Shown here: positions 10,952-19,588 of the stretch, piece after piece
How positions within the stretch are numbered: the stretch's first letter is position 1
How the letters are laid out: every line of letters starts with the position of its first letter
Assembly (NCBI GenBank): GCA_025057315.1
Contig: JANWXW010000142.1
Location: 1 to 64,000, forward strand
Length of the DNA stretch: 64,000 nt
Reading direction: 5' to 3'
DNA from: Myxococcota bacterium
Lineage (GTDB): Bacteria > Myxococcota_A > Polyangia > Palsa-1104 > JAEUJZ01
Notes under the pieces: model-generated
What the model was told of the DNA's origin: nothing
The model's database searches: none
What the model saw: only the letters and a program-made list of their open reading frames with translations
Program-made: the position numbers and the translations under genes

Positions 10952-11879
10952 GAAGGCTGCCTGCCTCATCCTCAGCCTAGATGAGGAACAAGCGGCGCCG
11001 CTGCTCGGCCGCCTCGGGGAGGCGGATCTGCAGCGCCTGCAGGCATCCGCCCAGCGCATTCAGCAGCACCGCGTGACATCCGAGACGCTCCGGGCGATAT
11101 ATTTGGAGTTTTCTCAGGTGGTTGAGGGCCAGGTGCCCATCTTGCATGGGGGAAGCGAGTACCTGGCGAAGCTGATCCAGCGCGCAGCCTCGCCCGCGGC
11201 AGGCCCGCTGGATGAGCTGGCCGGCGATGGGAAGTTGCTCGCAGAGGTGCTCAGCCAGGAGCACCCGCAAACCGTGGCGGCGGTTCTCTCTCAGGTGGAC
11301 ACCGGGGTTGCCACCGCCGTGCTGGCGTCGATGCCAGAGGAGCTCCAGGAGCAGATTCTGGATCGCATGGCCACCATCCACTCCATCAGCCCCGTCGCCA
11401 TGGAGGCCACGCGCGACACCCTGTTCACTGAATTGGGCGACAGCGTGACCCAGACCGAGCCTCTGTCGGGACCAGCGCGCGTAGCAGCCATCCTCAACAC
11501 GATGTTGCCCGAGCAGAGCGCCGCGCTGTTGGCCAAGATCGAGGCGCGTTCACCGGAGCGGGCAGCCCTCATCCGGCGTGAGCAGTTTACCTTCGAGGAC
11601 CTGGGCAAGCTCGATCGGCGCGGCATGGTGGTGCTGCTGCGAGAGGTGGACGCAGGGCAGCTGGTGCTGGCGCTCAAGACGGCCAGCGAAGCGCTGCGCG
11701 AAAAGATCCTGTCGGCTATGTCCAGCCGGGCGGCTGAGACGATCCGGGAGGACCTCGCCAATCAGGGGCCCCAGCGCCTTGTCGATGTGGAGCGTGCGCA
11801 GAGAGAGATATTGGAAATCGCGATGCGGCTCCAGAGCGAAGGCAAGCTGGTGCTGGCCACAGGAGGGCAGATCGTGTGA
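10932..11879 (+). CDS. fliG: Flagellar motor switch protein FliG
   Basis: A 315-aa switch protein. The N-terminus L-T-G-P-E-K-A-A is the FliG pattern and fixes the start at a TTG inside the end of fliF, with a purine-rich GAGGAG upstream. The middle domain has the E-H-P-Q-T-V-A motif (E-H-P-Q in FliM binding). The C-terminal domain carries the charged helix that meets MotA. A TTG start plus 20-nt overlap should reduce FliG translation and tie it to FliF. The stop overlaps fliH by 4 nt. Confidence 0.95.
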   Translation: MKLTGPEKAACLILSLDEEQAAPLLGRLGEADLQRLQASAQRIQQHRVTSETLRAIYLEFSQVVEGQVPILHGGSEYLAKLIQRAASPAAGPLDELAGDGKLLAEVLSQEHPQTVAAVLSQVDTGVATAVLASMPEELQEQILDRMATIHSISPVAMEATRDTLFTELGDSVTQTEPLSGPARVAAILNTMLPEQSAALLAKIEARSPERAALIRREQFTFEDLGKLDRRGMVVLLREVDAGQLVLALKTASEALREKILSAMSSRAAETIREDLANQGPQRLVDVERAQREILEIAMRLQSEGKLVLATGGQIV

Positions 11880-12604
11880 CCCGACAAGGAGGCATCGAGC
11901 ACAAGATCCGGCCCTTGTTTCCCCTGCGGCCACGGGCGCCCCAGGGCATCCCCATCCTCGAGGGGGCTCCCCACCCACGCCGGCTCTTTGATGCCCTGCC
12001 GGCCCCGAGCTTATCAGGTCCCCTACTGGCTGAGCAGGCGGTGACCTTTCCCCCTCCTGCGGCGGCGAGCGAGCCCACTGCGGTTGAGCCATCACCTGAT
12101 GCTCCGCCGCCCCCTGCACCGCCGGAGCCCAGCGCCGAGTTGCTAGCGGAGCTGGCCTCGGCCCGGGCCGAGGCCGAAGCAGCCAGGGATCGCTACCTGC
12201 GGGCACTGCAGGAGGTGATGCGCGTACACGATCTCGAGTTCCGCGCGCTGGAAAGTGACCTGGTCGACCTGGCGATCGAGATCGCACGGACGATTCTCAT
12301 GCGCGAATTGTCCACCGACCGCCTGTACGTGGTGCGGCTGGTAGAGGCGGCGCTCAGCGTTGCCGTAGAGGAAGATGTGGCGACGGTGCTGGTGGCCCCA
12401 GCCGATCTGGCGTTGGTCGAGCAGGAGCGCACGCGGCTGGAGGTGCGGCATGGCGGTGGCCTCATCCGCGTGACGGCAGATCCGGCCCTGCACCCTGGTG
12501 ACTGCGTGGTGCAAGTCGGACGCGCGCGCATCGATGGGCGCCTGAACGATCGGCTGGAGCGGGTGCGACAGGCTCTCCATGGCGTTGTCACGGAGACGGA
12601 GTGA
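11876..12604 (+). CDS. fliH: Flagellar export ATPase regulator FliH
   Basis: A 242-aa protein with a Pro-rich N-terminal third, a central coiled coil (about 75-120; A-E-A-E-A-A-R-D) and a FliH/YscL-type C-terminal domain. In the family it dimerises, holds FliI inactive and docks it at the export gate. GTG start overlapping the fliG stop. Its place between fliG and fliI supports the call despite weak sequence conservation. Confidence 0.88.
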   Translation: MTRQGGIEHKIRPLFPLRPRAPQGIPILEGAPHPRRLFDALPAPSLSGPLLAEQAVTFPPPAAASEPTAVEPSPDAPPPPAPPEPSAELLAELASARAEAEAARDRYLRALQEVMRVHDLEFRALESDLVDLAIEIARTILMRELSTDRLYVVRLVEAALSVAVEEDVATVLVAPADLALVEQERTRLEVRHGGGLIRVTADPALHPGDCVVQVGRARIDGRLNDRLERVRQALHGVVTETE

Positions 12605-13932
12605 TGAATATCCCATCGCTGCGACACCAGCTTGGACGCATCCGGCAAGCCGCGATGCTGCGGGAGGAGGGAGAGGTGATCCAGGTGGTCGGCCTGGTGG
12701 TGGAGGCCTATGCCCGCGGGGGTGTCGTCGGGGATACGTACGAGATCCTGCCCTCTGCCCATGCCCCACCGATCCTGGCCGAAGTGGTCGGGTTTCGCGA
12801 TGAGCGCGTCCTGCTCATGCCAGTGGATGCGCTGCGCGGTGTGGGTGCGGGCTGCCGTGTGCGTCGCCGCGGTGGTCTCGCCGCGGTCGCGGTCGGAGAG
12901 AAGCTGCTCGGTCGGGTCATTGACCCGCTGGGACGTCCCTTGGACGATCGGGGCACCGTGCACGTGACCGACCGGGTCCCGCTGCACCAGCCGCCCATCC
13001 CGCCGCTCAGGCGCCGGCCGATCGATACGATCCTGACCCTTGGCATCCGGTCGATCGACGGCCTGCTGACGCTCGGCCGCGGCCAGCGTGTGGGCATTTT
13101 CGCCGGTGCTGGCATTGGCAAGTCGACGCTAATTGGCACAATGGCCAGAAGCGCCCGGGTGGATGTCTCGGTCATCGCTCTCATCGGTGAGCGCGGCCGG
13201 GAGGTTGGCGACTTTGTGCGCAGGATCCTCGGGCCAGATGGGCTGGCACGTTCTGTGGTGGTTGTTGCGACCTCAGACCGCTCTCCACTGGAGCAGGTAC
13301 GTGGAGCCTTCGCCGCGACGGCAATTGCCGAGTGGCTGCGCGATCGGGGTGCCAACGTGCTGCTGGTCATGGACTCGCTGACCCGGTTCGCGATGGCGCA
13401 GCGCCAAATTGGCCTGGCCATCGGTGAACCTCCCACAACCAAGGGGTACACCCCTTCCGTGTTCGCCCTGCTGCCGCGCTTGCTGGAGCGGGTCGCTCCA
13501 TCGGATACAAACGGATCGATCACCGGCCTGTACACGGTTCTGGTGGAAGGGGACGACATGTCCGATCCGGTGGCAGACGCAGCGCGGTCGGTGCTGGATG
13601 GCCACATCGTCATGAGTCGAGAGCTGGCCGAACAGGGGCACCATCCCGCCATTGACGTGCTCGCCAGCGTTTCCCGCGTCATGTCTGATGTGGTTTCCCC
13701 TGCTCATCTGGTGCTGGCACAGCGCATCCGGAGCCTGATCGCAACAGCCAGGGAGGCACAGGATCTAGTAAACCTAGGGGCCTATGTGGCCGGCAGCAAT
13801 CCGCGCATCGATGAGGCGCTGAAAGTCAAGCCGGCGCTCGATCGCGTGCTGCGACAGAGGCCGGATGAAAGCTCGACCCTAGAGGAGACCCTTCGATTGT
13901 TCGAGCAGGCGCTCACAGAGCCGGGAAGCTAG
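12604..13932 (+). CDS. fliI: Flagellum-specific export ATPase FliI
   Basis: A 442-aa F1-beta-like ATPase that energises substrate loading of the flagellar type III secretion system. Walker A G-A-G-I-G-K-S-T is at 168-175; L-L-V-M-D-S-L-T-R is the Walker B region; the family segment G-E-P-P-T-T-K-G-Y follows. The ATG shares its A with the fliH stop (TGATG); an in-frame GTG directly before is possible. Length is usual. Confidence 0.97.
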   Translation: MNIPSLRHQLGRIRQAAMLREEGEVIQVVGLVVEAYARGGVVGDTYEILPSAHAPPILAEVVGFRDERVLLMPVDALRGVGAGCRVRRRGGLAAVAVGEKLLGRVIDPLGRPLDDRGTVHVTDRVPLHQPPIPPLRRRPIDTILTLGIRSIDGLLTLGRGQRVGIFAGAGIGKSTLIGTMARSARVDVSVIALIGERGREVGDFVRRILGPDGLARSVVVVATSDRSPLEQVRGAFAATAIAEWLRDRGANVLLVMDSLTRFAMAQRQIGLAIGEPPTTKGYTPSVFALLPRLLERVAPSDTNGSITGLYTVLVEGDDMSDPVADAARSVLDGHIVMSRELAEQGHHPAIDVLASVSRVMSDVVSPAHLVLAQRIRSLIATAREAQDLVNLGAYVAGSNPRIDEALKVKPALDRVLRQRPDESSTLEETLRLFEQALTEPGS

Positions 13933-13958
13933 CACGGCCGGGCCTGTGAAAGGATCAG

Positions 13959-14393
13959 ATGAGGGAGCTTAACCGCTTGAAACGGATTGTTGCGGTGCGT
14001 ACGACCCAAAGAGACATATCCGCCATGCGTCTCCTGGAGGCGAGGCAAAAGGTCGAGCGTGCGCGGAATCAGCTCTCGCAGGCTGAACGCCAGCTTGCCA
14101 AGGCGTCACAGCCCGTTCTATCCGGCGAGCAGCTCACCCCGCTGGACCTGGAGCGCATGGACGCAGAGCGCATCGCGGCGCTGGAGGAGATCGCGGCATG
14201 GCAGGCCAGCAAGGAAACCGCCGAGAGAGACGAGGAGTCGGCTCGCTCCCGCGTGGAGGCGCAGCACGTCATGCTGCGCCAGTCGGAGCGCCTGGAGGAG
14301 CGAGCGGAGCAACGTCATCAGCGCCGCATCTCGGCCGTGGAAAGGCAACAGCACGACGAGCGGGCGAGCCGCTCGGTGCGAGAGCCATTTTAG
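13959..14393 (+). CDS. fliJ: Flagellar export chaperone FliJ
   Basis: A 144-aa protein, almost entirely an antiparallel coiled coil rich in Glu, Arg, Gln and Ala. Sequence alone would only say coiled coil; position directly after fliI and the length make FliJ, the central stalk of the export ATPase, the natural call. Confidence 0.85.
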   Translation: MRELNRLKRIVAVRTTQRDISAMRLLEARQKVERARNQLSQAERQLAKASQPVLSGEQLTPLDLERMDAERIAALEEIAAWQASKETAERDEESARSRVEAQHVMLRQSERLEERAEQRHQRRISAVERQQHDERASRSVREPF

Positions 14394-14404
14394 GAGGCAT
14401 CGCT

Positions 14405-15109
14405 GTGGGTCTGGTCCTGCTCACCGGTGCCTCAGGGTGCAATCGCCTCGGTCAGAGCAAGTCCGCTGCGGCTGCCGCATCCCCTGCAGATGGGATGCAA
14501 CCCGATGCATCTGAACTCGATGCAGGCCGACCAGAGACCGATATCCGCCCGCCCGATGGTGGCAGCCAGGGAAGCGCATCCGACAAGGCAAGCGTATCTG
14601 AGCTGGAGGCCGAATACACGCCGCGGCGGCTCACAATCGATGAAGAAGACTGCGATGAGGTGACACGGGAGGCATTGGACCACTTGCGAACGCAAGGCAA
14701 GTTGCTGGCAGCCAGGCAGAAGGAACTCGAGGAGCGGGAAGAGGCGATGCGGGCGCAGATGGCAGCGCAGGCCCAGGTAGAAGAACGCATCCGGGAGCTA
14801 CAGAGGCTGAGCGCAGAGCTCGATGACAAGATCGCCCGGGCCCGGCAGCCGGCTGGGGAGGACCCCACTGCACTCCAGGCGGAGCGCGCTGAGCGTGCGC
14901 GCAGCATCGTGCGCGTCGTGGGCGGCATGACCCCCCAGAAGGTCGCCACTCTGCTCGGCGAGTTCAAAGACGACGAGCTGGCAGTCAAGGTCCTAGAAGG
15001 CCTTCCAGAGGAGGTCGCCGGTAAGGTGCTGAGCCAGATGAGGCCTGCATCGGCAGCCCGTCTGGCGGAGCGCCTAGGTGGCAGCATTCAGAAAGGAGCC
15101 AGACCATGA
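14405..15109 (+). CDS. MotE/YlxF-like flagellar-locus protein, possible lipoprotein
   Basis: A 234-aa protein. The GTG start has a strong AGGAGG 7 nt upstream. It opens with a short hydrophobic stretch and Cys13 (G-A-S-G-C), which may be a lipid-modified Cys, although the n-region lacks positive charge. A long coiled coil (about residues 95-155) leads to a C-terminal MgtE-N-like helical domain with T-P-Q-K-V-A-T-L-L and V-L-S-Q-M. In other bacteria such proteins sit between fliJ and fliK (ylxF, motE) and are linked to stator function or PG-side assembly. The stop overlaps the next ATG (ATGA). Confidence 0.75.
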   Translation: MGLVLLTGASGCNRLGQSKSAAAAASPADGMQPDASELDAGRPETDIRPPDGGSQGSASDKASVSELEAEYTPRRLTIDEEDCDEVTREALDHLRTQGKLLAARQKELEEREEAMRAQMAAQAQVEERIRELQRLSAELDDKIARARQPAGEDPTALQAERAERARSIVRVVGGMTPQKVATLLGEFKDDELAVKVLEGLPEEVAGKVLSQMRPASAARLAERLGGSIQKGARP

Positions 15110-15774
15110 AAGTGGAAGGGATCGGGTTGCCAGCGCTCAGCCTCCCCGAGCGGGGGGAGCTGCGTGGCGTGCGCGAACGCGCCGGCGCAGAGCGTTTTAG
15201 CATCGATGGCATCGCGGGGGCAGACCGGCCCGGGGCCGACGATGCCCACCCGCTAGTCGCCGATCGCCTTGCGACACGCCGACGCGGCATGGCCCGTGCG
15301 GTCAGACGCATGGATGGTCCTCACGCTGTCCGGGAAGTCCCCACGGAGGAGGCGCGCGCCGCAGAGCGTACGGAGTTCCACGCGGGGCTCGATCCTGCTG
15401 ACCCCGATGAAGATCCGGCCCCAGGTGAGCAGGCAGCGGAGGAGGAGCAGGCAGCAGCGGCAGCTGATTTTGAGGCTCTTTCTGCCCATCTTTTGCGGCT
15501 TGGTGGGCCCATTCGCGAGGTGACGCTGTACTTGCCATCGCTGGGTCAGGTAAGCGCACGCCTGGAGGCCGGAGCGATCAGCATCTTCCTCAACGTTCCG
15601 CGCCGCCTGGTGGCTGCCGTGCGCCGTGGCGAACGCGAACTGCGCGCCCAGATGTCCCGGCTGGGGCTGCGGATTGCACAGATCCAGATACGGGAACACG
15701 ACGAACCCGGCGGAAAACCCGAGGCGCCGTTGCGCTATGTGGCGGCGCACGGTCTTGTGGATGTGATGGCATAG
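15106..15774 (+). CDS. fliK: FliK-type hook-length control protein
   Basis: A 222-aa protein with a disordered Arg/Glu/Ala-rich N-terminal region and a compact C-terminal domain beginning near L-Y-L-P-S-L-G-Q-V and ending in L-G-L-R-I-A-Q-I-Q-I. The latter matches the FliK Flg_hook domain pattern that switches export specificity. It is short for FliK (often 350-450 aa), so the ruler part is reduced. Its position before flgD and flgE supports the call. Confidence 0.75.
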   Translation: MKVEGIGLPALSLPERGELRGVRERAGAERFSIDGIAGADRPGADDAHPLVADRLATRRRGMARAVRRMDGPHAVREVPTEEARAAERTEFHAGLDPADPDEDPAPGEQAAEEEQAAAAADFEALSAHLLRLGGPIREVTLYLPSLGQVSARLEAGAISIFLNVPRRLVAAVRRGERELRAQMSRLGLRIAQIQIREHDEPGGKPEAPLRYVAAHGLVDVMA

Positions 15775-15805
15775 CTAGCCGAATGGCTAGCTGGATACAG
15801 CCAGC
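15773..15805 (+). promoter_or_regulatory. Overlapping hairpins before flgD
   Basis: A perfect 8-bp stem with a GAAT loop (15773-15780 with 15785-15792) overlaps a second 5-bp stem (15790-15794 with 15801-15805). The two cannot form at once, and the flgD ribosome binding site AGGAGGA follows directly. This could tune flgD translation or mark an RNA processing point. No T-run, so it is not a standard terminator. Confidence 0.4.
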
Positions 15806-15817
15806 AGGAGGAATGCC

Positions 15818-16486
15818 ATGGCCAGCACGCCTGTCATCGCGCCCTCAGGGGCGACCGAGCGGAACGACACAACACAAGCCAACCATCCCAACGAGACCAC
15901 CCGGAGCGACTTCCTGAAGCTGCTGGTGGCGCAGATGACCCACCAGGACCCCCTGAGCCCGGAGGGCGGCACGGCGTTCATCGCGCAGCTGGCGCAGCTG
16001 GCGCAGACCGAGCAAGCGATGAACCAAACCGAATGGCTGCGCCGCATCCAGGCCCAGCTCCACGCCTCGGCCGGCGGCCAGGCCGTGGGCCTGCTCGGAC
16101 GGGAGGTGACGGCCCGTTTCAGTGCGGTAACGTTCGATGGGCAAAAGCCGGTCCCGCTGCACTTTACGCTCCAGGGACCCGCCGCGTCTGCAACCCTCAT
16201 CATCCGCGACATGAAGGGCAACATCGTGCGAACTCTCCGCACCGGTCCACTGCAGGCCGGAGTGCAGCTGCAGCTCTGGGATGGCAAGGGAGAGGGAGGC
16301 ATTCAGCTCGCGCCTGGAACCTACCGCGTCGACGTCAGTGCCACCGATGCAGGTGGCGCGAGCGTGGGGGCAACGACCCAGGTCCAGGGCCGAGTCACCG
16401 GAGTGACCTTCGAAACCGGCGTGCCCGAGCTGCTAATCGGCGCGGCGCGCATTCAGCTCGCCGACGTAGCCTTGGTCACCCAATAG
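15818..16486 (+). CDS. flgD: Flagellar hook-capping protein FlgD
   Basis: A 222-aa hook cap scaffold with the N-terminal signature R-S-D-F-L-K-L-L-V-A-Q-M-T-H-Q-D-P at about residues 29-45, then the FlgD Ig-like/tudor region with W-D-G-K-G and A-P-G-T-Y-R-V. An AGGAGGA ribosome binding site precedes the ATG. FlgD caps the growing hook and is replaced by FlgK. Confidence 0.95.
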   Translation: MASTPVIAPSGATERNDTTQANHPNETTRSDFLKLLVAQMTHQDPLSPEGGTAFIAQLAQLAQTEQAMNQTEWLRRIQAQLHASAGGQAVGLLGREVTARFSAVTFDGQKPVPLHFTLQGPAASATLIIRDMKGNIVRTLRTGPLQAGVQLQLWDGKGEGGIQLAPGTYRVDVSATDAGGASVGATTQVQGRVTGVTFETGVPELLIGAARIQLADVALVTQ

Positions 16487-16496
16487 AAACACCCAT

Positions 16497-16518
16497 GCAT
16501 CCGGTGCCTGCCGGATGC
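16497..16518 (+). promoter_or_regulatory. 8-bp hairpin before flgE
   Basis: GCATCCGG at 16497-16504 and CCGGATGC at 16511-16518 form a perfect stem with a 6-nt loop, ending about 4 nt before the AAAGGAG ribosome binding site of flgE. It may protect the 5' end of a processed flgE message, since hook protein is needed in far larger amounts than FlgD. Confidence 0.4.
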
Positions 16519-16533
16519 GCGGAAAGGAGCCCA

Positions 16534-17832
16534 ATGTCCATTCTGACTTCTATGTACAACGGCGCCAGCGGCTTGACCGCCCACAGCCAGGGTCTGTCCG
16601 TCATCGGAGACAACATCGCAAACGTCAACACCGTGGGGTTCAAGGCCTCTCGCAGTACCTTCCACGACGTCCTCGGGATGGCCATCTACAGCGGCAGCCA
16701 GGCCCCAGGCCAGGTTGGTCTCGGGGTCCGCTTCGGTGGCATCGATCAGGTGTTCACCCAGGGGCCGTTGTCTGCGACCGGACGTGCCACGGACGTTGCG
16801 CTGGAGGGCGGCGGTTTCTTCGTGGTTTCCGGCCGCTTCAATGGCGTCGAGGGGCAGTTCTACACCCGATCGGGCCAGTTCCGTGTGGATGCAGACGGGT
16901 ACCTGGTGGATCCCAACGGCCTCCAGGTCATCGGTTACGCAGCCGACGCAACGGGACGGATCGGGTCGAGCCTGGGCCCGCTGATGGTTGCTGGTCAGAC
17001 CCTGCCGGCACGTGCCAGCACGCAGGTCAAGGTGTTCGCCGCGTTGGATTCACGCGCCACCCCGCCGCCGGCCTGGAATGTCAACCAGGCTGACCAGACA
17101 TCCAACTTCTCTACCTCGCTGCCGGTGTACGACTCGCTGGGGAATGCCCATACGGTGCGCATCTACTTCCGCAACACTGGCATCAACGGGACCTGGGAGT
17201 GGCACGCAGTGGTTGACGGTGGATCCCTGCAAGGCGGGGTACCAGGCACGCCGGTGGATGTGGCCCATGGCACGCTGGTCTTTTCCAATACGGGTGCCCT
17301 GTCTCGAGTGACCACGGCGGCCAACACCTTCCACTTTCGTGGGGCGGTGCCAGGTCAGGTGGTTGCATTTGACTTCGGCGATGCGATGGCCGATGGAGGC
17401 ACGGGGATGCGTGGGTCCACCGCGCGGGCGCAGGACTTCGCCATGGTGCAGCTCGACCAAGATGGCTATGCCGCCGGCACCTTCAGCCAGGTCAGCATCG
17501 CCAGCGATGGGGTGCTGACAGCCAGCTTCAGCAACGGCCAGCGCCGGCCCATCGGTCGGTTGGCCATCGCCAGCTTCCACGCGCCCTCCGGACTGCGGCG
17601 AGAGGGCGGCACCCTGTGGTCGGCCACCCGCGAGTCGGGTGAGCCGCTCATCGGCACCGCTGGAACCGGAAGCCGCGGGGAGGTGGTCGCCGGCGCGCTG
17701 GAGCAGTCTAACGTCGACATGGCCGAACAGTTTGTCCAGATGATCGCGCTGCAGCGGGGCTTCCAGGCGAGCAGCAGAATCATCCAGACCTCCGACGAAA
17801 ACTACGTGACGCTGGTGCAGCTTAAGCGATAG
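16534..17832 (+). CDS. flgE: Flagellar hook protein FlgE
   Basis: A 432-aa hook subunit. The N-terminus has the family segment G-D-N-I-A-N-V-N-T-V-G-F-K at about residues 28-40 and the C-terminus ends V-D-M-A-E-Q-F-V-Q-M-I. The middle has the FlgE D1/D2 pattern including S-L-P-V-Y-D-S-L-G-N-A. The reading frame is open well upstream over flgD, but only this ATG gives a FlgE N-terminus and has AAAGGAG upstream. Confidence 0.96.
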   Translation: MSILTSMYNGASGLTAHSQGLSVIGDNIANVNTVGFKASRSTFHDVLGMAIYSGSQAPGQVGLGVRFGGIDQVFTQGPLSATGRATDVALEGGGFFVVSGRFNGVEGQFYTRSGQFRVDADGYLVDPNGLQVIGYAADATGRIGSSLGPLMVAGQTLPARASTQVKVFAALDSRATPPPAWNVNQADQTSNFSTSLPVYDSLGNAHTVRIYFRNTGINGTWEWHAVVDGGSLQGGVPGTPVDVAHGTLVFSNTGALSRVTTAANTFHFRGAVPGQVVAFDFGDAMADGGTGMRGSTARAQDFAMVQLDQDGYAAGTFSQVSIASDGVLTASFSNGQRRPIGRLAIASFHAPSGLRREGGTLWSATRESGEPLIGTAGTGSRGEVVAGALEQSNVDMAEQFVQMIALQRGFQASSRIIQTSDENYVTLVQLKR

Positions 17833-17841
17833 GGAGCGGCC

Positions 17842-18042
17842 ATGATCAACCTGACGCAGCTAAACGGCGAGGCCATCGTGGTCAACGCGGAGCTGATCGC
17901 CCTTATCGAGGCCCGCCCCGACACCATCATCACCCTCACCAGCGGCACCCGCCTCACCGTGCGCGAGCCGATTCCGGACATCATCGAGCGGGTTGTTGAC
18001 TACCGCCGTCGGGTGCTGACGCCCCTGCGGGGGCTGGTCTAG
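17842..18042 (+). CDS. flbD: FlbD/SwrD-family small flagellar protein
   Basis: A 66-aa protein of the family found directly after flgE in many flagellar operons. It has the typical start M-I-x-L-T-x-L-N-G and the I-E-x-x-P-D-T-x-I-T-L-T-x-G core. In Bacillus SwrD raises motor power; the biochemical role is unknown. Not to be confused with the Caulobacter regulator FlbD. It lies 9 nt after flgE. Confidence 0.88.
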   Translation: MINLTQLNGEAIVVNAELIALIEARPDTIITLTSGTRLTVREPIPDIIERVVDYRRRVLTPLRGLV

Positions 18043-18066
18043 CCGCGGTGCGCCAGGAGCGAGCCC

Positions 18067-18831
18067 ATGGACTTGACGACCCTCGTCGGGCTGGTGCTGG
18101 GGATCTCGATGATCCTCATCGGGCAAGTACTGGAAGGGGGACATATCAGCTCGATCCTTCAGCCCACCGCTGCCCTCATCGTGCTCGGTGGGACTTTTGG
18201 GGCCACCGTGCTGTCCTTTCCAGGTCGCTCCCTTAAGCTGGCTGCCCGCGGCCTCAAGCGAGCCTTCCGCCCGCCCAAGCACGACGTCAGCGAGATCATC
18301 CAGACCCTCATCGACATGGCCACCAAGGCCCGCCGGGAGGGTCTGGTCTCACTGGAAAAGGAAGTCGAAGCGCTGTCAGATCCCTTCCTGCGCCGCGCCT
18401 TGCAGTTCGCCATCGACGGCGTCTCTGCGGCCGGAATTCGGCAGGCGCTGGAACTGGAGATGGACGCCCACGCAGAGGAGGAGGAAAAGCCAGCCAAGGT
18501 GTTGGAGTCCGCTGGCGGCTATGCCCCAACCATCGGCATTCTGGGTGCCGTCTTGGGGCTGATCCATGTGATGGAGAACCTCAGCGATCCCTCCAAGCTG
18601 GGGGCGGGCATCGCCGTGGCGTTCGTCGCCACGGTGTACGGTGTGGGGGTTGCCAACTTGGTCCTGCTCCCGCTGGCCAGCAAAATCAAAGAACGGGCCC
18701 ATGAGCGGGCAGCCGTGATGACCCTCATCGTAGAGGGCGTGGCTGCACTGGCCGATGGAGACAACCCACGTAGCATCGGCGAGAAGCTGCGTGGTATGCA
18801 CCTAGACACCCACGTGGCGGCGCAGGGCTGA
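18067..18831 (+). CDS. motA: Flagellar stator protein MotA
   Basis: A 254-aa four-helix membrane protein that with MotB forms the ion-driven stator. The cytoplasmic loop has A-R-R-E-G-L-V-S-L-E with the Arg and Glu that meet FliG, and the third helix segment G-G-Y-A-P-T-I-G-I-L-G-A-V-L contains the conserved Pro. Length is normal. Its stop overlaps the motB ATG by one base (TGATG). Confidence 0.95.
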   Translation: MDLTTLVGLVLGISMILIGQVLEGGHISSILQPTAALIVLGGTFGATVLSFPGRSLKLAARGLKRAFRPPKHDVSEIIQTLIDMATKARREGLVSLEKEVEALSDPFLRRALQFAIDGVSAAGIRQALELEMDAHAEEEEKPAKVLESAGGYAPTIGILGAVLGLIHVMENLSDPSKLGAGIAVAFVATVYGVGVANLVLLPLASKIKERAHERAAVMTLIVEGVAALADGDNPRSIGEKLRGMHLDTHVAAQG

Positions 18832-19577
18832 TGGCGCGCCGCAACAAGCACTCCAGCCATCCCAACCACGAGCGCTGGCTGGTTTCATACGCAGACTTTA
18901 TCACCCTGTTGTTTGCTTTCTTTACCACCATGTACGCCCTGTCCACGCTCGATCGACAGAAAGCGGCCGACTTCGCGGCGTCGCTGGCGCGTGAACTGGG
19001 CAGCATCGGTCAGCGGCGCAGCATCGTCGACCCCCTGTTTCCGACGGACTGGCGACAGACCGGCACGCAGCCCAACCACCCGCCCGGCGGCAGCAAGCGG
19101 CCAGACCGCTCCCTGGCCGACCTCGCCCAATCGCTGTCCCGGCTGGCCCAGTCCTTTGGCGGTGACGCCCGCTTCCAAGTGCGCCTGGAGTCGCGCGGTG
19201 TGGTGTTGAGCTTGTCCGAGGCCATGCTGTTCGCTCCCGGCGACGCGCGGCTGCGGCGCCAGTCCTTGCCCACCCTGGACGCCCTGGCCCGGATCCTTAT
19301 GCAAAATCCACACCCCCTCATCGTGGAAGGACACACCGATGATCGACCGGGCACTTTGCCCTCAGCAAACTGGCGTCTTTCTGTTGAACGGGCTGTGACA
19401 GTGCTATCCTACCTGGTGGAAGAGCACGGCTATCCGCCAACCCGCCTGGCCGCAGCAGGCTATGGGCCTTACCGCCCTGTGGCGGGCAACGACACCGAGG
19501 CAGACCGGGCACGCAACCGCCGGGTTGACATCGTCATTTTACGTTCGGACAGCATCCCACCCGAGTATCGTCGCTGA
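18831..19577 (+). CDS. motB: Flagellar stator protein MotB
   Basis: A 248-aa protein with one N-terminal membrane helix carrying the ion-binding Asp22 (S-Y-A-D-F-I-T-L-L), a plug/linker, and a C-terminal OmpA-like peptidoglycan-binding domain (V-E-G-H-T-D-D, then R-N-R-R-V-D-I). It anchors MotA to the cell wall. It ends the rightward flagellar block; the next gene converges after 11 nt. Proton or sodium specificity cannot be decided here. Confidence 0.95.
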   Translation: MARRNKHSSHPNHERWLVSYADFITLLFAFFTTMYALSTLDRQKAADFAASLARELGSIGQRRSIVDPLFPTDWRQTGTQPNHPPGGSKRPDRSLADLAQSLSRLAQSFGGDARFQVRLESRGVVLSLSEAMLFAPGDARLRRQSLPTLDALARILMQNPHPLIVEGHTDDRPGTLPSANWRLSVERAVTVLSYLVEEHGYPPTRLAAAGYGPYRPVAGNDTEADRARNRRVDIVILRSDSIPPEYRR

Positions 19578-19588
19578 CGTGGCGCCGC

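Noticed and set aside
16033..16533. 167-residue N-terminal extension of FlgE
   Set aside because: Covers flgD in another frame; FlgE begins with its rod/hook motif after the ATG at 16534.
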